A DNA stretch of 64,000 bases from Peribacillus acanthi (GCF_003073175.1 NZ_QBBX01000019.1:1-64000); one strand, 5' to 3'; counted from the stretch's first letter, positions 36,217 to 45,108 are shown. The notes: generated by a model not told the origin, from the sequence alone. Translations and numbers: made by a program.

Positions 36217-37578
36217 ATGAAACAGAAAGCCATGATGAAAATAAGGCAATCGAAAGATTTGTTTTTGACCATCCCACATGGAATCACGACATCTAATATA
36301 ATACCTAACAAAGCATGTTTTGGGGGAAGAACTATGGAAGTGAACATTTCCTTTCATCCTTCTTCTGAAATTATCATTTCTTCCACCTTAGCAAAAGTAT
36401 TTGGGATTCCACTTTACCCTTATGAAATTCATGTATTCAGCATTGGTAATACCGTTTACATTGGGCCGTTGATTGGTATTTTCACAACAGATACCGACTT
36501 TTTACACAATCGTGATGAAAAAAGAAATCGATTATACTTTGCCAGAATTCTATTGGCTGCAAGAAAATCTGGATGCATTGCATTCCTATTTGATTCCTCA
36601 AGCATCGATTGGGAAAAGAAATTAATTAAAGGCTACTCATTTGACCGTAAACAATTCTTTCCCTCTTCTTTTCCTTTTCCAAATGTCGTCTATGACCGTG
36701 TACAAAGTAGACGTGACGAAGAAAAGCAATCCTTATTAGTGGTAAAAAGAAGATTTCAAGATGAACTTGCTATTCCTTGGTATAATCCAGGCTTCTTCAA
36801 CAAACTGGATGTTCATCATTGTCTATTGGATTTAGAAGAGACATCCCCTTTTTTACCTGAAACCTACCCATTACAATCCTATTCTCAGATAGAATACCTT
36901 CTTTCGAAATTCGGTAAAGCCATTATTAAACCAATAAACGGGAGCTTAGGTTCAAATATTTTCTTGCTTATGTATGATCGTAAAAACAACTATTACTATT
37001 GTAGATACAGAAATCAAAAAGGAGAAAACAAGCTTCAACGATTTCCAACCATTGAAAGTCTAGTTGATCAAGTAATTGGTATGGGTGCCTTCGAAGATAA
37101 AATTGTTCAACAAGGGATCGGCCTCATAACGTTTGAAGGCAGGAAACTCGATTTTAGGGTTCATACTAATAAAAATCAAAAAGGAGAATGGGTAGTTTCT
37201 ATTATCGCAGTCAAAGTATCCGGTCATGGTTGTGTAACAACTCATGTTCATTCAGGGGGAGAAGTAAGGACTATTGAGGAAACTTTCCCACACTCTGAGC
37301 AGATAAAAATCGTTTCCTCTTTATCTCATGCAGCATTAGCTTTGAGTCGGGGGCTTGAACAATCCATGCAGGGTATAATCGCTGAAATAGGATTTGATTT
37401 TGGAATGGATAAAGACGGGAATGTATGGATGTTTGAAGCCAATTCAAAACCTGGGGAAATTATATTCCATCACCCCAAATTAACACAGAAATTAAATGTA
37501 CCCGTTCAGTATTGTTTTGATTATGGAATTTTCTTGTCTGAAAAGATTTTCATTAGAAATGGGGAGGGTCTGTCATGA
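36217..37578 (+). CDS. yheD: YheC/YheD-family ATP-grasp protein (longer, YheD-like)
   Basis: A 453-residue endospore coat-associated protein. An N-terminal beta-rich region (about 1-95, with FGIPLYPYEIHVFS and VYIGPLIGIFT) precedes a YheC/D-type ATP-grasp domain (about 120-445) with FPNVVYDRVQSRR, AIIKPINGSLGSNIF and FEANSKPGE. Length equals B. subtilis YheD (453), although it is adjacent to yheB where yheC would be expected, so the symbol is provisional. The ATG at 36217 follows GGGAAG by 8 nt; ATGs upstream overlap yheB. Confidence 0.78.
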   Translation: MKQKAMMKIRQSKDLFLTIPHGITTSNIIPNKACFGGRTMEVNISFHPSSEIIISSTLAKVFGIPLYPYEIHVFSIGNTVYIGPLIGIFTTDTDFLHNRDEKRNRLYFARILLAARKSGCIAFLFDSSSIDWEKKLIKGYSFDRKQFFPSSFPFPNVVYDRVQSRRDEEKQSLLVVKRRFQDELAIPWYNPGFFNKLDVHHCLLDLEETSPFLPETYPLQSYSQIEYLLSKFGKAIIKPINGSLGSNIFLLMYDRKNNYYYCRYRNQKGENKLQRFPTIESLVDQVIGMGAFEDKIVQQGIGLITFEGRKLDFRVHTNKNQKGEWVVSIIAVKVSGHGCVTTHVHSGGEVRTIEETFPHSEQIKIVSSLSHAALALSRGLEQSMQGIIAEIGFDFGMDKDGNVWMFEANSKPGEIIFHHPKLTQKLNVPVQYCFDYGIFLSEKIFIRNGEGLS

Positions 37579-38684
37579 GGAAACAGAAATCGATTCAAGC
37601 TATCAAAAATCCCTCTCCCCTGATTAAGCCACCTACTTCATATTTAGATCATGATGATTTCCTTCCAACAGTCGGGATTTTCACTTGCCCAAGCAATATT
37701 AATCAAGGTGCTGTACCTTTTGCAGGTAACCATGGTTTTTTCTCTGAAATTTTTCAGTTTCTAAGGAAACAGGGGATGATTTGTTATGTGTTCCTAGCTG
37801 ATGGAATTCATGAAAATGGCATTAAAGGATATTATTACTCAGATAATCGTTGGAACAAGTCTAATTTCCCTTTTCCTAATGTAATTTATAACCGAGTCCC
37901 ATCTAGAAATTATGAAAAATCTAATGAATTTAGTGAAGTAGTCACCTTTTGTAGAGAGAGGGATATTCCCTTCTTTAATCCTAGGTTTGTTGATAAATAT
38001 GAAATGAATGAGCTTTTAATTGACACACCCATATTGACACCTTATTTGCCACAAACTTTGCTCTATACAAATGAACAAGACTTACTTGAAAGCTTGAAGA
38101 AATGGGGGAAAATTTACGTTAAGCCCGTATCCGGAAAAAGGGGTGAAGGCATTTTCACTCTGGAAGAATCAAAGAATGGCATTCTCTATCAAGATTATAA
38201 AAAGATCAGAACATATCTATCCATCGAACAATTTATAACCAATTCTGACTTCTTAACCTCTCGAGGTTATATTCTTCAAAAAGCAATAGAGCCGAAAACA
38301 TTAAGAGGAAACCGATATGATTATCGAGTACTTGTACATTCGAGGTCTTCAGACGGATTTAAGGTTAGTGCGGTCTCCGTTCGGATGGCTATGGAACAAC
38401 AGCTCACCACCCATAATCATTTAGGAGGGAAAGCTATTTCGTATAATCGTGTAAAGAATTCTGATCTAGAATATCAGTTCAATGTCATTGCTTCTGAAAT
38501 TGGAAGACAGCTTTCACAACGAATAGGCTTTTTTGGGGAATTCACCATCGATGTAGGAGAGGACGAAAAAGATCAACTGCATATATTTGAAGTGAACGTC
38601 AAACCTATGCAATTTACTGAACGAAGCATTGAAAGAATAAGATATGAACAGTTAAGCATACTATTTAAATCACTTTCAAAATAA
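37575..38684 (+). CDS. yheC: YheC/YheD-family ATP-grasp protein (shorter, YheC-like)
   Basis: A 369-residue paralogue of the preceding gene without the N-terminal beta-rich region. It starts the ATP-grasp unit at TVGIFTCPSNI and contains FPNVIYNRVPSRNYE, IYVKPVSGKRGEGIF and IFEVNVKPMQF, the expected nucleotide and metal ligands. It overlaps the longer paralogue by 4 nt, so the two are coupled. B. subtilis homologues are coat-associated; the peptide or substrate ligated is unknown. Confidence 0.78.
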   Translation: MRKQKSIQAIKNPSPLIKPPTSYLDHDDFLPTVGIFTCPSNINQGAVPFAGNHGFFSEIFQFLRKQGMICYVFLADGIHENGIKGYYYSDNRWNKSNFPFPNVIYNRVPSRNYEKSNEFSEVVTFCRERDIPFFNPRFVDKYEMNELLIDTPILTPYLPQTLLYTNEQDLLESLKKWGKIYVKPVSGKRGEGIFTLEESKNGILYQDYKKIRTYLSIEQFITNSDFLTSRGYILQKAIEPKTLRGNRYDYRVLVHSRSSDGFKVSAVSVRMAMEQQLTTHNHLGGKAISYNRVKNSDLEYQFNVIASEIGRQLSQRIGFFGEFTIDVGEDEKDQLHIFEVNVKPMQFTERSIERIRYEQLSILFKSLSK

Positions 38685-38712
38685 TATTAGGGAAATCCTC
38701 CCTAATATTATT
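38682..38712 (+). terminator. Terminator of the yheD-yheC operon
   Basis: TAATATTAGGGA (which includes the stop codon) pairs with TCCCTAATATTA, followed by TTTG. Confidence 0.75.
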
Positions 38713-38739
38713 TGTGGCTTAACTACAATCTCTTTCTTT

Positions 38740-38770
38740 CAAAAATAAAAAGACCGAGGAATCCGGTCTA
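38740..38770 (-). terminator. Terminator of the ferritin-like gene
   Basis: On the minus strand AGACCG pairs with CGGTCT and is followed by TTTTATTTTT. Confidence 0.75.
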
Positions 38771-39163
38771 CATTAAAGAACCATATATCGTCGAAAACCT
38801 TGTTGCATGTTCCATTTCATCTGTCATCGCTACGAACAATGGCTGATAGGCTTGTTGATTTGGCATTTCAAAAAGCATATCCCTATAGGTTTCAGCAGCC
38901 TCCAGCTCATCTTTTAAAGCAATCAGAATTGCCTCTTCAAATGACTTGTATTCCACTTTACCTGGTTTAACATCATGATATTTTCCCGTAAGCAAATAGT
39001 GTAAATACTGAAAGGACTCATAATGTTTTTTTTCATCATCTCTCGCATGCTCAATAAATTCTATATAGAGTGGATTACTAGTTTGACTCATTAATTTTGA
39101 ATAGAACTCATGGGCCGTCCATTCATCATTTATAGAATTCTGTAATTTCTCTAAAAAAGTCAT
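38768..39163 (-). CDS. Ferritin-like/rubrerythrin-type protein
   Basis: A 131-residue four-helix-bundle protein. Ferritin-like di-iron ligands are suggested by E14/HEF, an EHARDDEKKHYESF helix (about 37-50), DELEAAETYRDM (about 85-96) and DEMEHATRF (about 114-122), which give the EXXH pairs of the rubrerythrin-like family. There is no rubredoxin domain. A role in iron handling or peroxide defence, or as a spore protein given its neighbours, is possible but not shown. Confidence 0.72.
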   Translation of the reverse strand: MTFLEKLQNSINDEWTAHEFYSKLMSQTSNPLYIEFIEHARDDEKKHYESFQYLHYLLTGKYHDVKPGKVEYKSFEEAILIALKDELEAAETYRDMLFEMPNQQAYQPLFVAMTDEMEHATRFSTIYGSLM

Positions 39164-39296
39164 AAGAAACTCCCCTTTCTTTAATCCAGCTATCCATTCA
39201 TCTCTATGAAGTACACTTTTGTCATATTCTTTCTAACGAAAAATAATTCTGATAAAATTGAATGGTCACTTATGTACATACAAATGGGGGGACTAT

Positions 39297-39509
39297 ATGA
39301 TATCGCATTTTCAATGGAAAAATTTATATGGGGATGAACAAATCCCGGGGTGGAAGCTTTCTTTCTTTTTCAAAAAGCAATCTTTCCAAGCCATATATAA
39401 TCAAAATGGCAGTATTGAGTGGATTGGACCATCTCCTGCACAGGAGGATGTAAAACAAGTACAAGCACAAATACAGGAGCTTATGCTTTTCCACGTATAT
39501 GATAAATAA
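39297..39509 (+). CDS. yheE: YheE family small protein
   Basis: A 70-residue soluble protein matching B. subtilis YheE in size and position: it starts MISHFQWKNLYGDEQIPGW and contains IEWIGPSP. Function unknown. The ATG follows GGGGGG by 5 nt; the longer frame from 39258 has no ribosome site. Confidence 0.7.
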   Translation: MISHFQWKNLYGDEQIPGWKLSFFFKKQSFQAIYNQNGSIEWIGPSPAQEDVKQVQAQIQELMLFHVYDK

Positions 39510-39630
39510 TTGTTCGACTCCATCCTTGTTTATTGGAGATTCGTTAGGATAAACTAAACGTTTCCTGTACAAACTGATAGGCAGGAAGGTTTATTTCTTC
39601 CTCAATCTTCTTAAAAAAGGGGCGATTAGA

Positions 39631-39837
39631 ATGGGCGATCCTAAAAAGGAAAACTCTACATTTTGTGCGGACTGTGGTCATGAAGGAAGAGAAAAAGCCT
39701 TTATGGATGTCGACCGAATGATCAATGAGGGAATGGGCGGAGGATATGTTTCCAGATATGAAACAGACCCCAATATACCAGAGGCATTGGATTTAGTCGA
39801 AGAAGAACCGCCTGCTGACTATTCGCACCTTAAATAG
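39631..39837 (+). CDS. Small conserved-looking protein with a CxxC pair
   Basis: A 68-residue hydrophilic protein with one CADC pair near residue 13, a glycine-rich MGGGYVSRYE turn and an acidic proline-containing end (VEEEPPADYSH). AAGGGG lies upstream of the ATG. I do not recognise the family. The following 90 bp include an unexplained GC-rich stretch (39868-39918). Confidence 0.6.
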   Translation: MGDPKKENSTFCADCGHEGREKAFMDVDRMINEGMGGGYVSRYETDPNIPEALDLVEEEPPADYSHLK

Positions 39838-39937
39838 AAAAGCGAAAAATGCCAATTATTAGGGAACGTCAGCTAAGGGCCGCCGCACCCTGTGGAAGTC
39901 GTATAGGCTAGACACTGTTAAAAAGTCAACACTATAT

Positions 39938-39978
39938 CAAAAAAATCCTCACCCTTTTTGAGGGATGAGGATTTTTAA
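39938..39978 (-). terminator. Terminator of the CstR-like gene
   Basis: On the minus strand AAATCCTCATCCCT pairs with AGGGTGAGGATTT, followed by TTTT; it slightly overlaps the stop codon. Confidence 0.8.
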
Positions 39979-40235
39979 CGGCTTTTTACAATCATGTTCA
40001 CAGCTTCCTTAATGGCATCTTCAGCATTTTGTCCATTAGATTCCGCTTCGCGAATACAAGATTCCAAATTTTTAGCGACAATATATCCAATTGCACGATC
40101 TACAGCTGAACGTACAGCAGAAAGTTGCGTGATTACATCTCTGCAATCTTTGTCTTCTTCCATCATTCTTAAAACTCCGCGAACTTGACCTTCCATCCTA
40201 CGAAGCCTGTTCTTCATCTCTTGTGAATAATCCAT
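39975..40235 (-). CDS. CsoR/FrmR-family regulator of the persulfide-sensing CstR type
   Basis: An 86-residue all-helical repressor, the same length as Staphylococcus CstR. Cysteines fall at C31 (KDCRDVITQ) and C60 (NLESCI), the two reactive positions of CstR, while the copper-binding histidine of CsoR is replaced by N56. It should therefore sense persulfides rather than copper. The ATG at 40235 has GAGGTG 6 nt upstream; the longer frame adds seven residues. No rhodanese or sulfur-dioxygenase genes are adjacent, so its targets lie elsewhere. Confidence 0.8.
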   Translation of the reverse strand: MDYSQEMKNRLRRMEGQVRGVLRMMEEDKDCRDVITQLSAVRSAVDRAIGYIVAKNLESCIREAESNGQNAEDAIKEAVNMIVKSR

Positions 40236-40371
40236 CCTTTTCACCTCACTATACACTACCCCCTATTTTATGCAAAATGCGTGGAAATATCAAAAGATAA
40301 TTACAACAACTTGACCACTAAAGGAAATTAAAAGAAACTTGAAGCAGGATAATTTACTAATGGGGGCATTT

Positions 40372-41268
40372 ATGATCGAAAATCTTAAACAAAGATACCC
40401 AAGAAGCATTGATTGGAATGAGAACGTTTTAAATTATGAGAAATATTTATGGATAGAGGTTTCGGAAGATTCTACATTAGGAATCCCATATGAAGATTTG
40501 ACAGAGCAAGAAACAAGCCTCCTCTCCGTTCTTTTCAAAATCCATGAACCTACTAAGAATCTGCCATTACATTCCTTAAAAAAAGAATGGATGGATTATT
40601 TGAAAGGTAAGAGTGTAGTTACACCTATTACGAATCATAAAAATATGCTAGTAATTCAATTTTTTGTCTTTTCCTCATCTTTCAATAAAGATGAATTAGA
40701 AGAAGGCATTTCTTCTTTTTTAGACTTTGAGCCATACATACTCTGGGAGTCCTTGCAAAAAGGTTGCTTTATCCTTTTTGAAAAGGAAGAAACCATTCTG
40801 TCTCTACTCCAAGAAATGATTTCAACGATTGAAGCAGATTTTTATATTAAGTTGCAAATGTATGTTGGTAAATTCCATCCAATTGACAACAGCATTCCCC
40901 TACTATACAAATATGAACAAACCTGTTTCGAAATTGGGAGCAAATTTTTGAATAACAAGAGCTTAATTTCTTTAGTAGACGTGTTTCCCTATCTTATCCT
41001 ACAAGGGATTGGTACTGAACTCGTTGACTATTTAATTAACGATTTGTTAGATGAAACAATCATAGACCACGAATTAATTAAGACAATAAAAACGTATATA
41101 GAATCCAATTCCAATGCATCTTTAGCTGCAAAAAAGTTATTTATTCATCGCAACAGCCTTCAATATCGAATTGATAAGTTTATTGAGAAAACGGGGCTCG
41201 ATATTAAGTCCTTCCAAGACGCAATGGTCGCCTATCTGGCCATCATTCTTTTTGAAAAATTTGATTAA
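40372..41268 (+). CDS. yxkF: PucR/CdaR-type regulator, YxkF-like
   Basis: A 298-residue protein with a C-terminal PucR-type helix-turn-helix (about residues 240-295: ESNSNASLAAKKLFIHRNS, LQYRIDKFIEKTGL). The N-terminal 200 residues show no known sensor domain. In B. subtilis yxkF lies beside msmX, and msmX follows here too. The ATG at 40372 is 5 nt after GGGGG; the frame from 40339 has no site. It may control sugar uptake genes, but no target is visible. Confidence 0.72.
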   Translation: MIENLKQRYPRSIDWNENVLNYEKYLWIEVSEDSTLGIPYEDLTEQETSLLSVLFKIHEPTKNLPLHSLKKEWMDYLKGKSVVTPITNHKNMLVIQFFVFSSSFNKDELEEGISSFLDFEPYILWESLQKGCFILFEKEETILSLLQEMISTIEADFYIKLQMYVGKFHPIDNSIPLLYKYEQTCFEIGSKFLNNKSLISLVDVFPYLILQGIGTELVDYLINDLLDETIIDHELIKTIKTYIESNSNASLAAKKLFIHRNSLQYRIDKFIEKTGLDIKSFQDAMVAYLAIILFEKFD

Positions 41269-41379
41269 CGTATGCAATATGCCTAATAAAGCGTTTTCAT
41301 TTTTGTGCAAGATGAACATTTTCATTCCCATGCTTGTTTTATAAACTAGGACTAATCGTAAAAACATGGAGGTTATATC

Positions 41380-42492
41380 ATGGCTGAAATTCGTTTAGAA
41401 CATATTTATAAAATTTATGATAATAAAGTAACTGCTGTAGAAGACTTCAATCTTCATATTCAAGATAAAGAATTCATCGTTTTCGTCGGTCCATCTGGAT
41501 GTGGTAAATCCACTACTCTACGTATGATTGCTGGACTTGAAGAGATTTCGAAAGGTGATTTCTACATTGATAATAAACGTGTAAATGACACACCGCCAAA
41601 AGACCGTGACATTGCAATGGTATTCCAAAACTACGCACTTTACCCACATATGTCTGTTTACGATAACATGGCATTCGGTTTGAAATTGCGTAAAATGCCT
41701 AAAGATGAAATCGATCGTCGTGTTAAAGATGCTGCTAAAATCCTTGGACTTGAAACGTACCTAGACCGTAAGCCAAAGGCACTTTCTGGTGGTCAGCGTC
41801 AACGTGTGGCCCTTGGACGTGCAATCGTACGTGATGCTAAAGTCTTCCTAATGGATGAGCCTTTATCCAATCTAGACGCAAAATTGCGTGTACAAATGCG
41901 TGCTGAAATCGCAAAGCTTCATAAGCGCCTAAACACAACAACAATCTACGTAACACATGACCAAACAGAAGCAATGACAATGGCGACTCGCTTAGTTGTT
42001 ATGAAAGACGGAATCATCCAACAAGTTGGTGCTCCAAAAGACGTTTATGAGAAGCCTGAGAATGTATTCGTAGGTGGATTTATCGGTTCACCAGCCATGA
42101 ACTTCCTACACGGTAAATTAGAAGATGGATACTTCGTAGTTGGAGATGTTAAAGTAGCTGTGCCAGAAGGAAAGATGAAGGTTCTTCGTGAACAAAACTA
42201 TATCGGCAAAGAAATCATCCTTGGAATTCGTCCCGAAGATTTCCACGATGAGCCGGTATTCATCGAATCTTCTCCAGAAACAAAAATCTCTGCACATATC
42301 GAGGTAGCAGAATTAATGGGTGCTGAATTCATGCTTTACTCTACGATTGGTGGCCAAGAATTCGTTGCACGTGTTGACGCTCGTTCTATTGTTAAACCTG
42401 GCGACACAATCGATTTAGCTATCGCAATGAACAAAGCTCACTTCTTTGATAAAGATACAGAATCACGCATTCGTCCTGCTGGCGAAAAATAA
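41380..42492 (+). CDS. msmX: Multi-sugar ABC transporter ATPase MsmX
   Basis: Shared ATPase that energises several carbohydrate ABC importers in Bacillus (maltodextrin, arabino- and galacto-oligosaccharides). Walker A GPSGCGKST, signature LSGGQRQR, Walker B VFLMDEPLSNLDA and switch histidine VTHDQ are all present, followed by the MalK-type C-terminal beta domain (about 245-370). Standalone as in B. subtilis, with no permease genes next to it, which fits its shared use. Confidence 0.94.
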   Translation: MAEIRLEHIYKIYDNKVTAVEDFNLHIQDKEFIVFVGPSGCGKSTTLRMIAGLEEISKGDFYIDNKRVNDTPPKDRDIAMVFQNYALYPHMSVYDNMAFGLKLRKMPKDEIDRRVKDAAKILGLETYLDRKPKALSGGQRQRVALGRAIVRDAKVFLMDEPLSNLDAKLRVQMRAEIAKLHKRLNTTTIYVTHDQTEAMTMATRLVVMKDGIIQQVGAPKDVYEKPENVFVGGFIGSPAMNFLHGKLEDGYFVVGDVKVAVPEGKMKVLREQNYIGKEIILGIRPEDFHDEPVFIESSPETKISAHIEVAELMGAEFMLYSTIGGQEFVARVDARSIVKPGDTIDLAIAMNKAHFFDKDTESRIRPAGEK

Positions 42493-42500
42493 TAAAATGT

Positions 42501-42550
42501 AAAGGCACGTCTTTAGATTATCTGATCAATCTAAAGACGTGCCTTTTTTG
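42501..42550 (+). terminator. Terminator of msmX
   Basis: A perfect long stem: GGCACGTCTTTAGATT pairs with AATCTAAAGACGTGCC, followed by a six-base T-run. Confidence 0.9.
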
Positions 42551-42574
42551 TGTGCTATCATGTATGGGATATTG

Positions 42575-42695
42575 TCGAAAAATCGTTAAATTGGATTATT
42601 TGAAAGTATTTTTGAGGTTTCGAAAGTATTTCTTCCAGTTTTGAATGTATTTTTTGATTTTCGAAACTATTTACGCTATCTTCGAAAGGATCTTC
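42575..42695. repeat. Degenerate 20-21-nt repeat, about 5 copies
   Basis: GAAAGTATTT and variants begin at 42602, 42622, 42643, 42663 and 42684 (spacings 20, 21, 20, 21). Copies are mostly preceded by TTC or TTT. It lies between the msmX terminator and the end of the convergent gene at 42835; the rest of this 340-bp gap shows nothing else. Confidence 0.6.
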
Positions 42696-42834
42696 CCTCT
42701 CCTCCTATTAAGGAACGCTATCCGAACCACCTTTAAAATCATTTAATGGTATATTGTTCATCTAACTTGACCATACCTTTAAATAAGATATTTTTGACAG
42801 TAATTTGTGGCACAATCGGCATCAAGCTTACCTT

Positions 42835-43077
42835 TTATTCCTTTATTTCCACTGTCTGCATTGCTCCGCATTGCCCGCATGAGAATAAATGAATACATAT
42901 TCCGGTTGCTAAAGATTGCGCCATTCCGTCCACTAACTTCGAAACCTCAATATCCTCATAAGCACTATATTCATCCAAGTAATCCGTTGTTCTGCCCGCA
43001 TCTACCATAGTAGCTGAACAGTTCGAGCATTGAAGGGTTTGTTCACTAAATCCATTGCACAAGGGACACATCGCCAT
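42835..43077 (-). CDS. Small zinc-ribbon protein
   Basis: An 80-residue protein with two N-terminal cysteine pairs (CPLC and CSNC) and a C-terminal CGQC pair, suggesting one or two zinc ribbons around a middle helix (VSKLVDGMAQSL). AAAGGAA lies before the ATG. I do not recognise a named family. It is divergent from the SASP gene and convergent with msmX. Confidence 0.62.
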   Translation of the reverse strand: MAMCPLCNGFSEQTLQCSNCSATMVDAGRTTDYLDEYSAYEDIEVSKLVDGMAQSLATGICIHLFSCGQCGAMQTVEIKE

Positions 43078-43283
43078 CGAAATTCATTCCTTTTCAATAG
43101 AGTGAAATCATCTAATTAAGTCATACTAGTATAGTTAGAAACTAGAGCTGAAAATATGTAAGAAGACAAAATTATATCCAATATTTACTAGTCAAAAAAT
43201 AAGCATAGTAAATCGTTCTTTTCCCATAATAGAAATACAGCAGCACCACAAAGCAGCTGAGGGACAACCTCCCTTCCTAACAA

Positions 43284-43415
43284 TGGGTTAAGCCAGTAAT
43301 TAGGGCACCTGAAGATCATAGTTTCACTTGACAATATTCCCTTTACAAGACGATGAGTAAAGTATGAGATTAAGATTCCTTCAGAATGCTGGTGCAAGTC
43401 CAGCTAACCCACCCA
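43284..43415 (+). ncRNA. Candidate tRNA-like structured RNA upstream of the SASP gene
   Basis: TGGGTTA (43284-43290) and TAACCCA (43405-43411) form a 7-bp stem. Immediately inside its 3' strand lies a 5-bp stem with a 7-nt loop, GCTGG-TGCAAGT-CCAGC (43388-43404), which matches a tRNA T-arm (T54, C56, A57, A58, C61). The stem is followed by C then CCA (43412-43415). GCC/GGC (43292-43306) could be a short D-like arm. The anticodon-arm position has CTGAAG/CTTCAG (43309-43314, 43379-43384) around a 64-nt insert with CTTTAC/GTAAAG. No real anticodon loop and no U8 or GG in the D-loop. It could be a tRNA-like element, a riboswitch with a T-loop, or a degenerate tRNA. Confidence 0.45.
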
Positions 43416-43443
43416 AAAAAATTTTATGAGGAGATGTAAAACT

Positions 43444-43653
43444 ATGACAAACCAATCTAGAAGTTCCTCAAACAACCTAGTAGCACCTGGAGCACAAGCT
43501 GCAATCGATCAAATGAAGTACGAAATCGCATCTGAGTTTGGTGTACAACTTGGCGCAGACGCAACATCTCGTGCAAATGGATCAGTTGGTGGAGAAATCA
43601 CTAAACGTCTTGTACAAATGGCTGAATCTCAACTTGGCGGATACTCCAAGTAA
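43444..43653 (+). CDS. sspB: Alpha/beta-type small acid-soluble spore protein
   Basis: A 69-residue SASP that coats and protects DNA in the dormant spore. The germination-protease site EFGV (residues 31-34) and the two conserved blocks ALDQMK-like ([10 protein letters not shown]) and [16 protein letters not shown] are present. GAGGAG lies 10 nt before the ATG. Its place before the yheI/yheH transporter genes matches B. subtilis sspB. An unusual folded RNA sits directly upstream of the ribosome site. Confidence 0.93.
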   Translation: MTNQSRSSSNNLVAPGAQAAIDQMKYEIASEFGVQLGADATSRANGSVGGEITKRLVQMAESQLGGYSK

Positions 43654-43692
43654 TTTACACCCAATTAATTGTTAAAACTTAATAACATGGCT

Positions 43693-43725
43693 AAGCCCCC
43701 GTCGTAATGGCGGGGGCTTCGATTA
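43693..43725. terminator. Terminator between sspB and fumC
   Basis: AAGCCCCCG pairs with CGGGGGCTT; both convergent genes could use it. Confidence 0.8.
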
Positions 43726-45108
43726 TTTTTCGTTTATCATTTTTGTCACGTCGACCCATTCTTTGAATTGTTCTTCAGAAACATACTGAAGCTCTATTGC
43801 AGCTTCTTTAAGGGTACTACCATTTTTAAAAGCTAGCTTTGCAATTTCAGCAGCTTTTTCATAACCGATATGTGGGTTTAATGCCGTAACTAGCATTAGA
43901 GAACGCTCAACATTTTCTTGTATTTTGGAGACTATAACATCAAGACCTTCTAAGCAGTTCTTGCGGAAAGAATCCAAGCCATCTGATAATAAACCTACAG
44001 ATTGTAAGAAATTATAGATAATCACTGGTTTATAGACATTTAATTGGAAGTTCCCTTGTGAAGCCGCAAAGGATATGGTACTGTCATTCCCAAAAATTTG
44101 GGTCGCTACCATTGTAATAGCTTCACTTTGGGTTGGATTGACCTTACCAGGCATAATGGAGCTTCCTGGTTCATTAGCAGGGATACTCAACTCACCTATA
44201 CCACTTCTTGGTCCACTCGCTAACCACCGAACATCATTGGCAATTTTCATAACATCCATGGCTAACGCTTTTATGGCACCATGGGCGTACACCATCTCAT
44301 CATGACTTGTCAAAGCATGAAATTTATTGGAAGAACTGCTGAATGGAAAAGACGTCATGCTTCCCAATTCCTTTGAAACCCTCTCACCAAATTCCGGATG
44401 AGCATTAATCCCCGTACCTACGGCTGTTCCACCAATTGCCAATTGAAGCAATTCTTTTGAACTTTCCTCAATCATATATTTTGATTTTTCAAGCATTACC
44501 CTCCATCCACTCACTTCCTGACTCACCGTTAGCGGTGTTGCGTCCTGCAAATGAGTACGGCCAATCTTAACAATTCCAGCAAATTGTTTTTCTTTTTCAG
44601 TAAAAACAGAAATAGATTGTTGAATTGAAGGTAACAGTTTTTTATGAATAGATAGATAAGCAGCAATATGCATAGCTGTAGGAAAAGAATCGTTAGAGCT
44701 TTGTCCCATATTCACATCATCGTTCGGATGTAAACGTTCATTGTAACCCCCATCCTTTAGCCATTCATTTCCCTTATTGGCAATCACTTCATTTAAGTTC
44801 ATATTTGTCTGAGTGCCACTTCCTGTTTGCCAAACGGATAATGGAAAATGTTCATCCAGCTCACCGTTTACAATACTATCGCAAACTATCCCGATGGCTT
44901 TTGCTTTTTCACTGGATAACTTCCCTAATTCTCGATTGATTGTAGCCGCCGCTTTCTTTAACATCGCATAAGCATAAATTAAATCTAACGGCATTTTTTC
45001 AGATCCGATGACAAAGTTTCGTCTACTTCTTTCAGTTTGAGCACCCCAGTACTTATCCTCCTGGACTTCAATTTCTCCGAGAGAATCCTTTTCAATTCTT
45101 GTTTTCAT
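43723..45108 (-). CDS. fumC: Class II fumarase FumC (CitG)
   Basis: Interconverts fumarate and malate in the TCA cycle; homotetrameric cytoplasmic enzyme without an iron-sulfur cluster. The 461-residue protein has the superfamily signature [11 protein letters not shown] (about residue 317), [11 protein letters not shown] near 99 and the catalytic region ATPLTVSQE. The ATG at 45108 follows GGGAG by 8 nt; a further 60 in-frame codons upstream (to 45288) are cysteine- and lysine-rich and not part of the enzyme. Confidence 0.95.
   Translation of the reverse strand: MKTRIEKDSLGEIEVQEDKYWGAQTERSRRNFVIGSEKMPLDLIYAYAMLKKAAATINRELGKLSSEKAKAIGIVCDSIVNGELDEHFPLSVWQTGSGTQTNMNLNEVIANKGNEWLKDGGYNERLHPNDDVNMGQSSNDSFPTAMHIAAYLSIHKKLLPSIQQSISVFTEKEKQFAGIVKIGRTHLQDATPLTVSQEVSGWRVMLEKSKYMIEESSKELLQLAIGGTAVGTGINAHPEFGERVSKELGSMTSFPFSSSSNKFHALTSHDEMVYAHGAIKALAMDVMKIANDVRWLASGPRSGIGELSIPANEPGSSIMPGKVNPTQSEAITMVATQIFGNDSTISFAASQGNFQLNVYKPVIIYNFLQSVGLLSDGLDSFRKNCLEGLDVIVSKIQENVERSLMLVTALNPHIGYEKAAEIAKLAFKNGSTLKEAAIELQYVSEEQFKEWVDVTKMINEK

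Noticed and set aside
43188-43397. 69-codon minus-strand open frame upstream of sspB
   Set aside because: No ribosome site, and it covers the folded RNA element, whose base pairing explains the sequence better.
43284-43415. Cobalamin riboswitch or T-box leader before sspB
   Set aside because: The T-loop hairpin resembles one in cobalamin aptamers, but the B12 box and conserved core are absent; the T-box GGGTGG-ACCGCG motif and a downstream synthetase or amino-acid gene are also absent.
43284-43415. Ordinary functional tRNA gene
   Set aside because: The anticodon-arm position carries a 64-nt insert, U8 and the D-loop GG are missing, so it cannot be called a normal tRNA.
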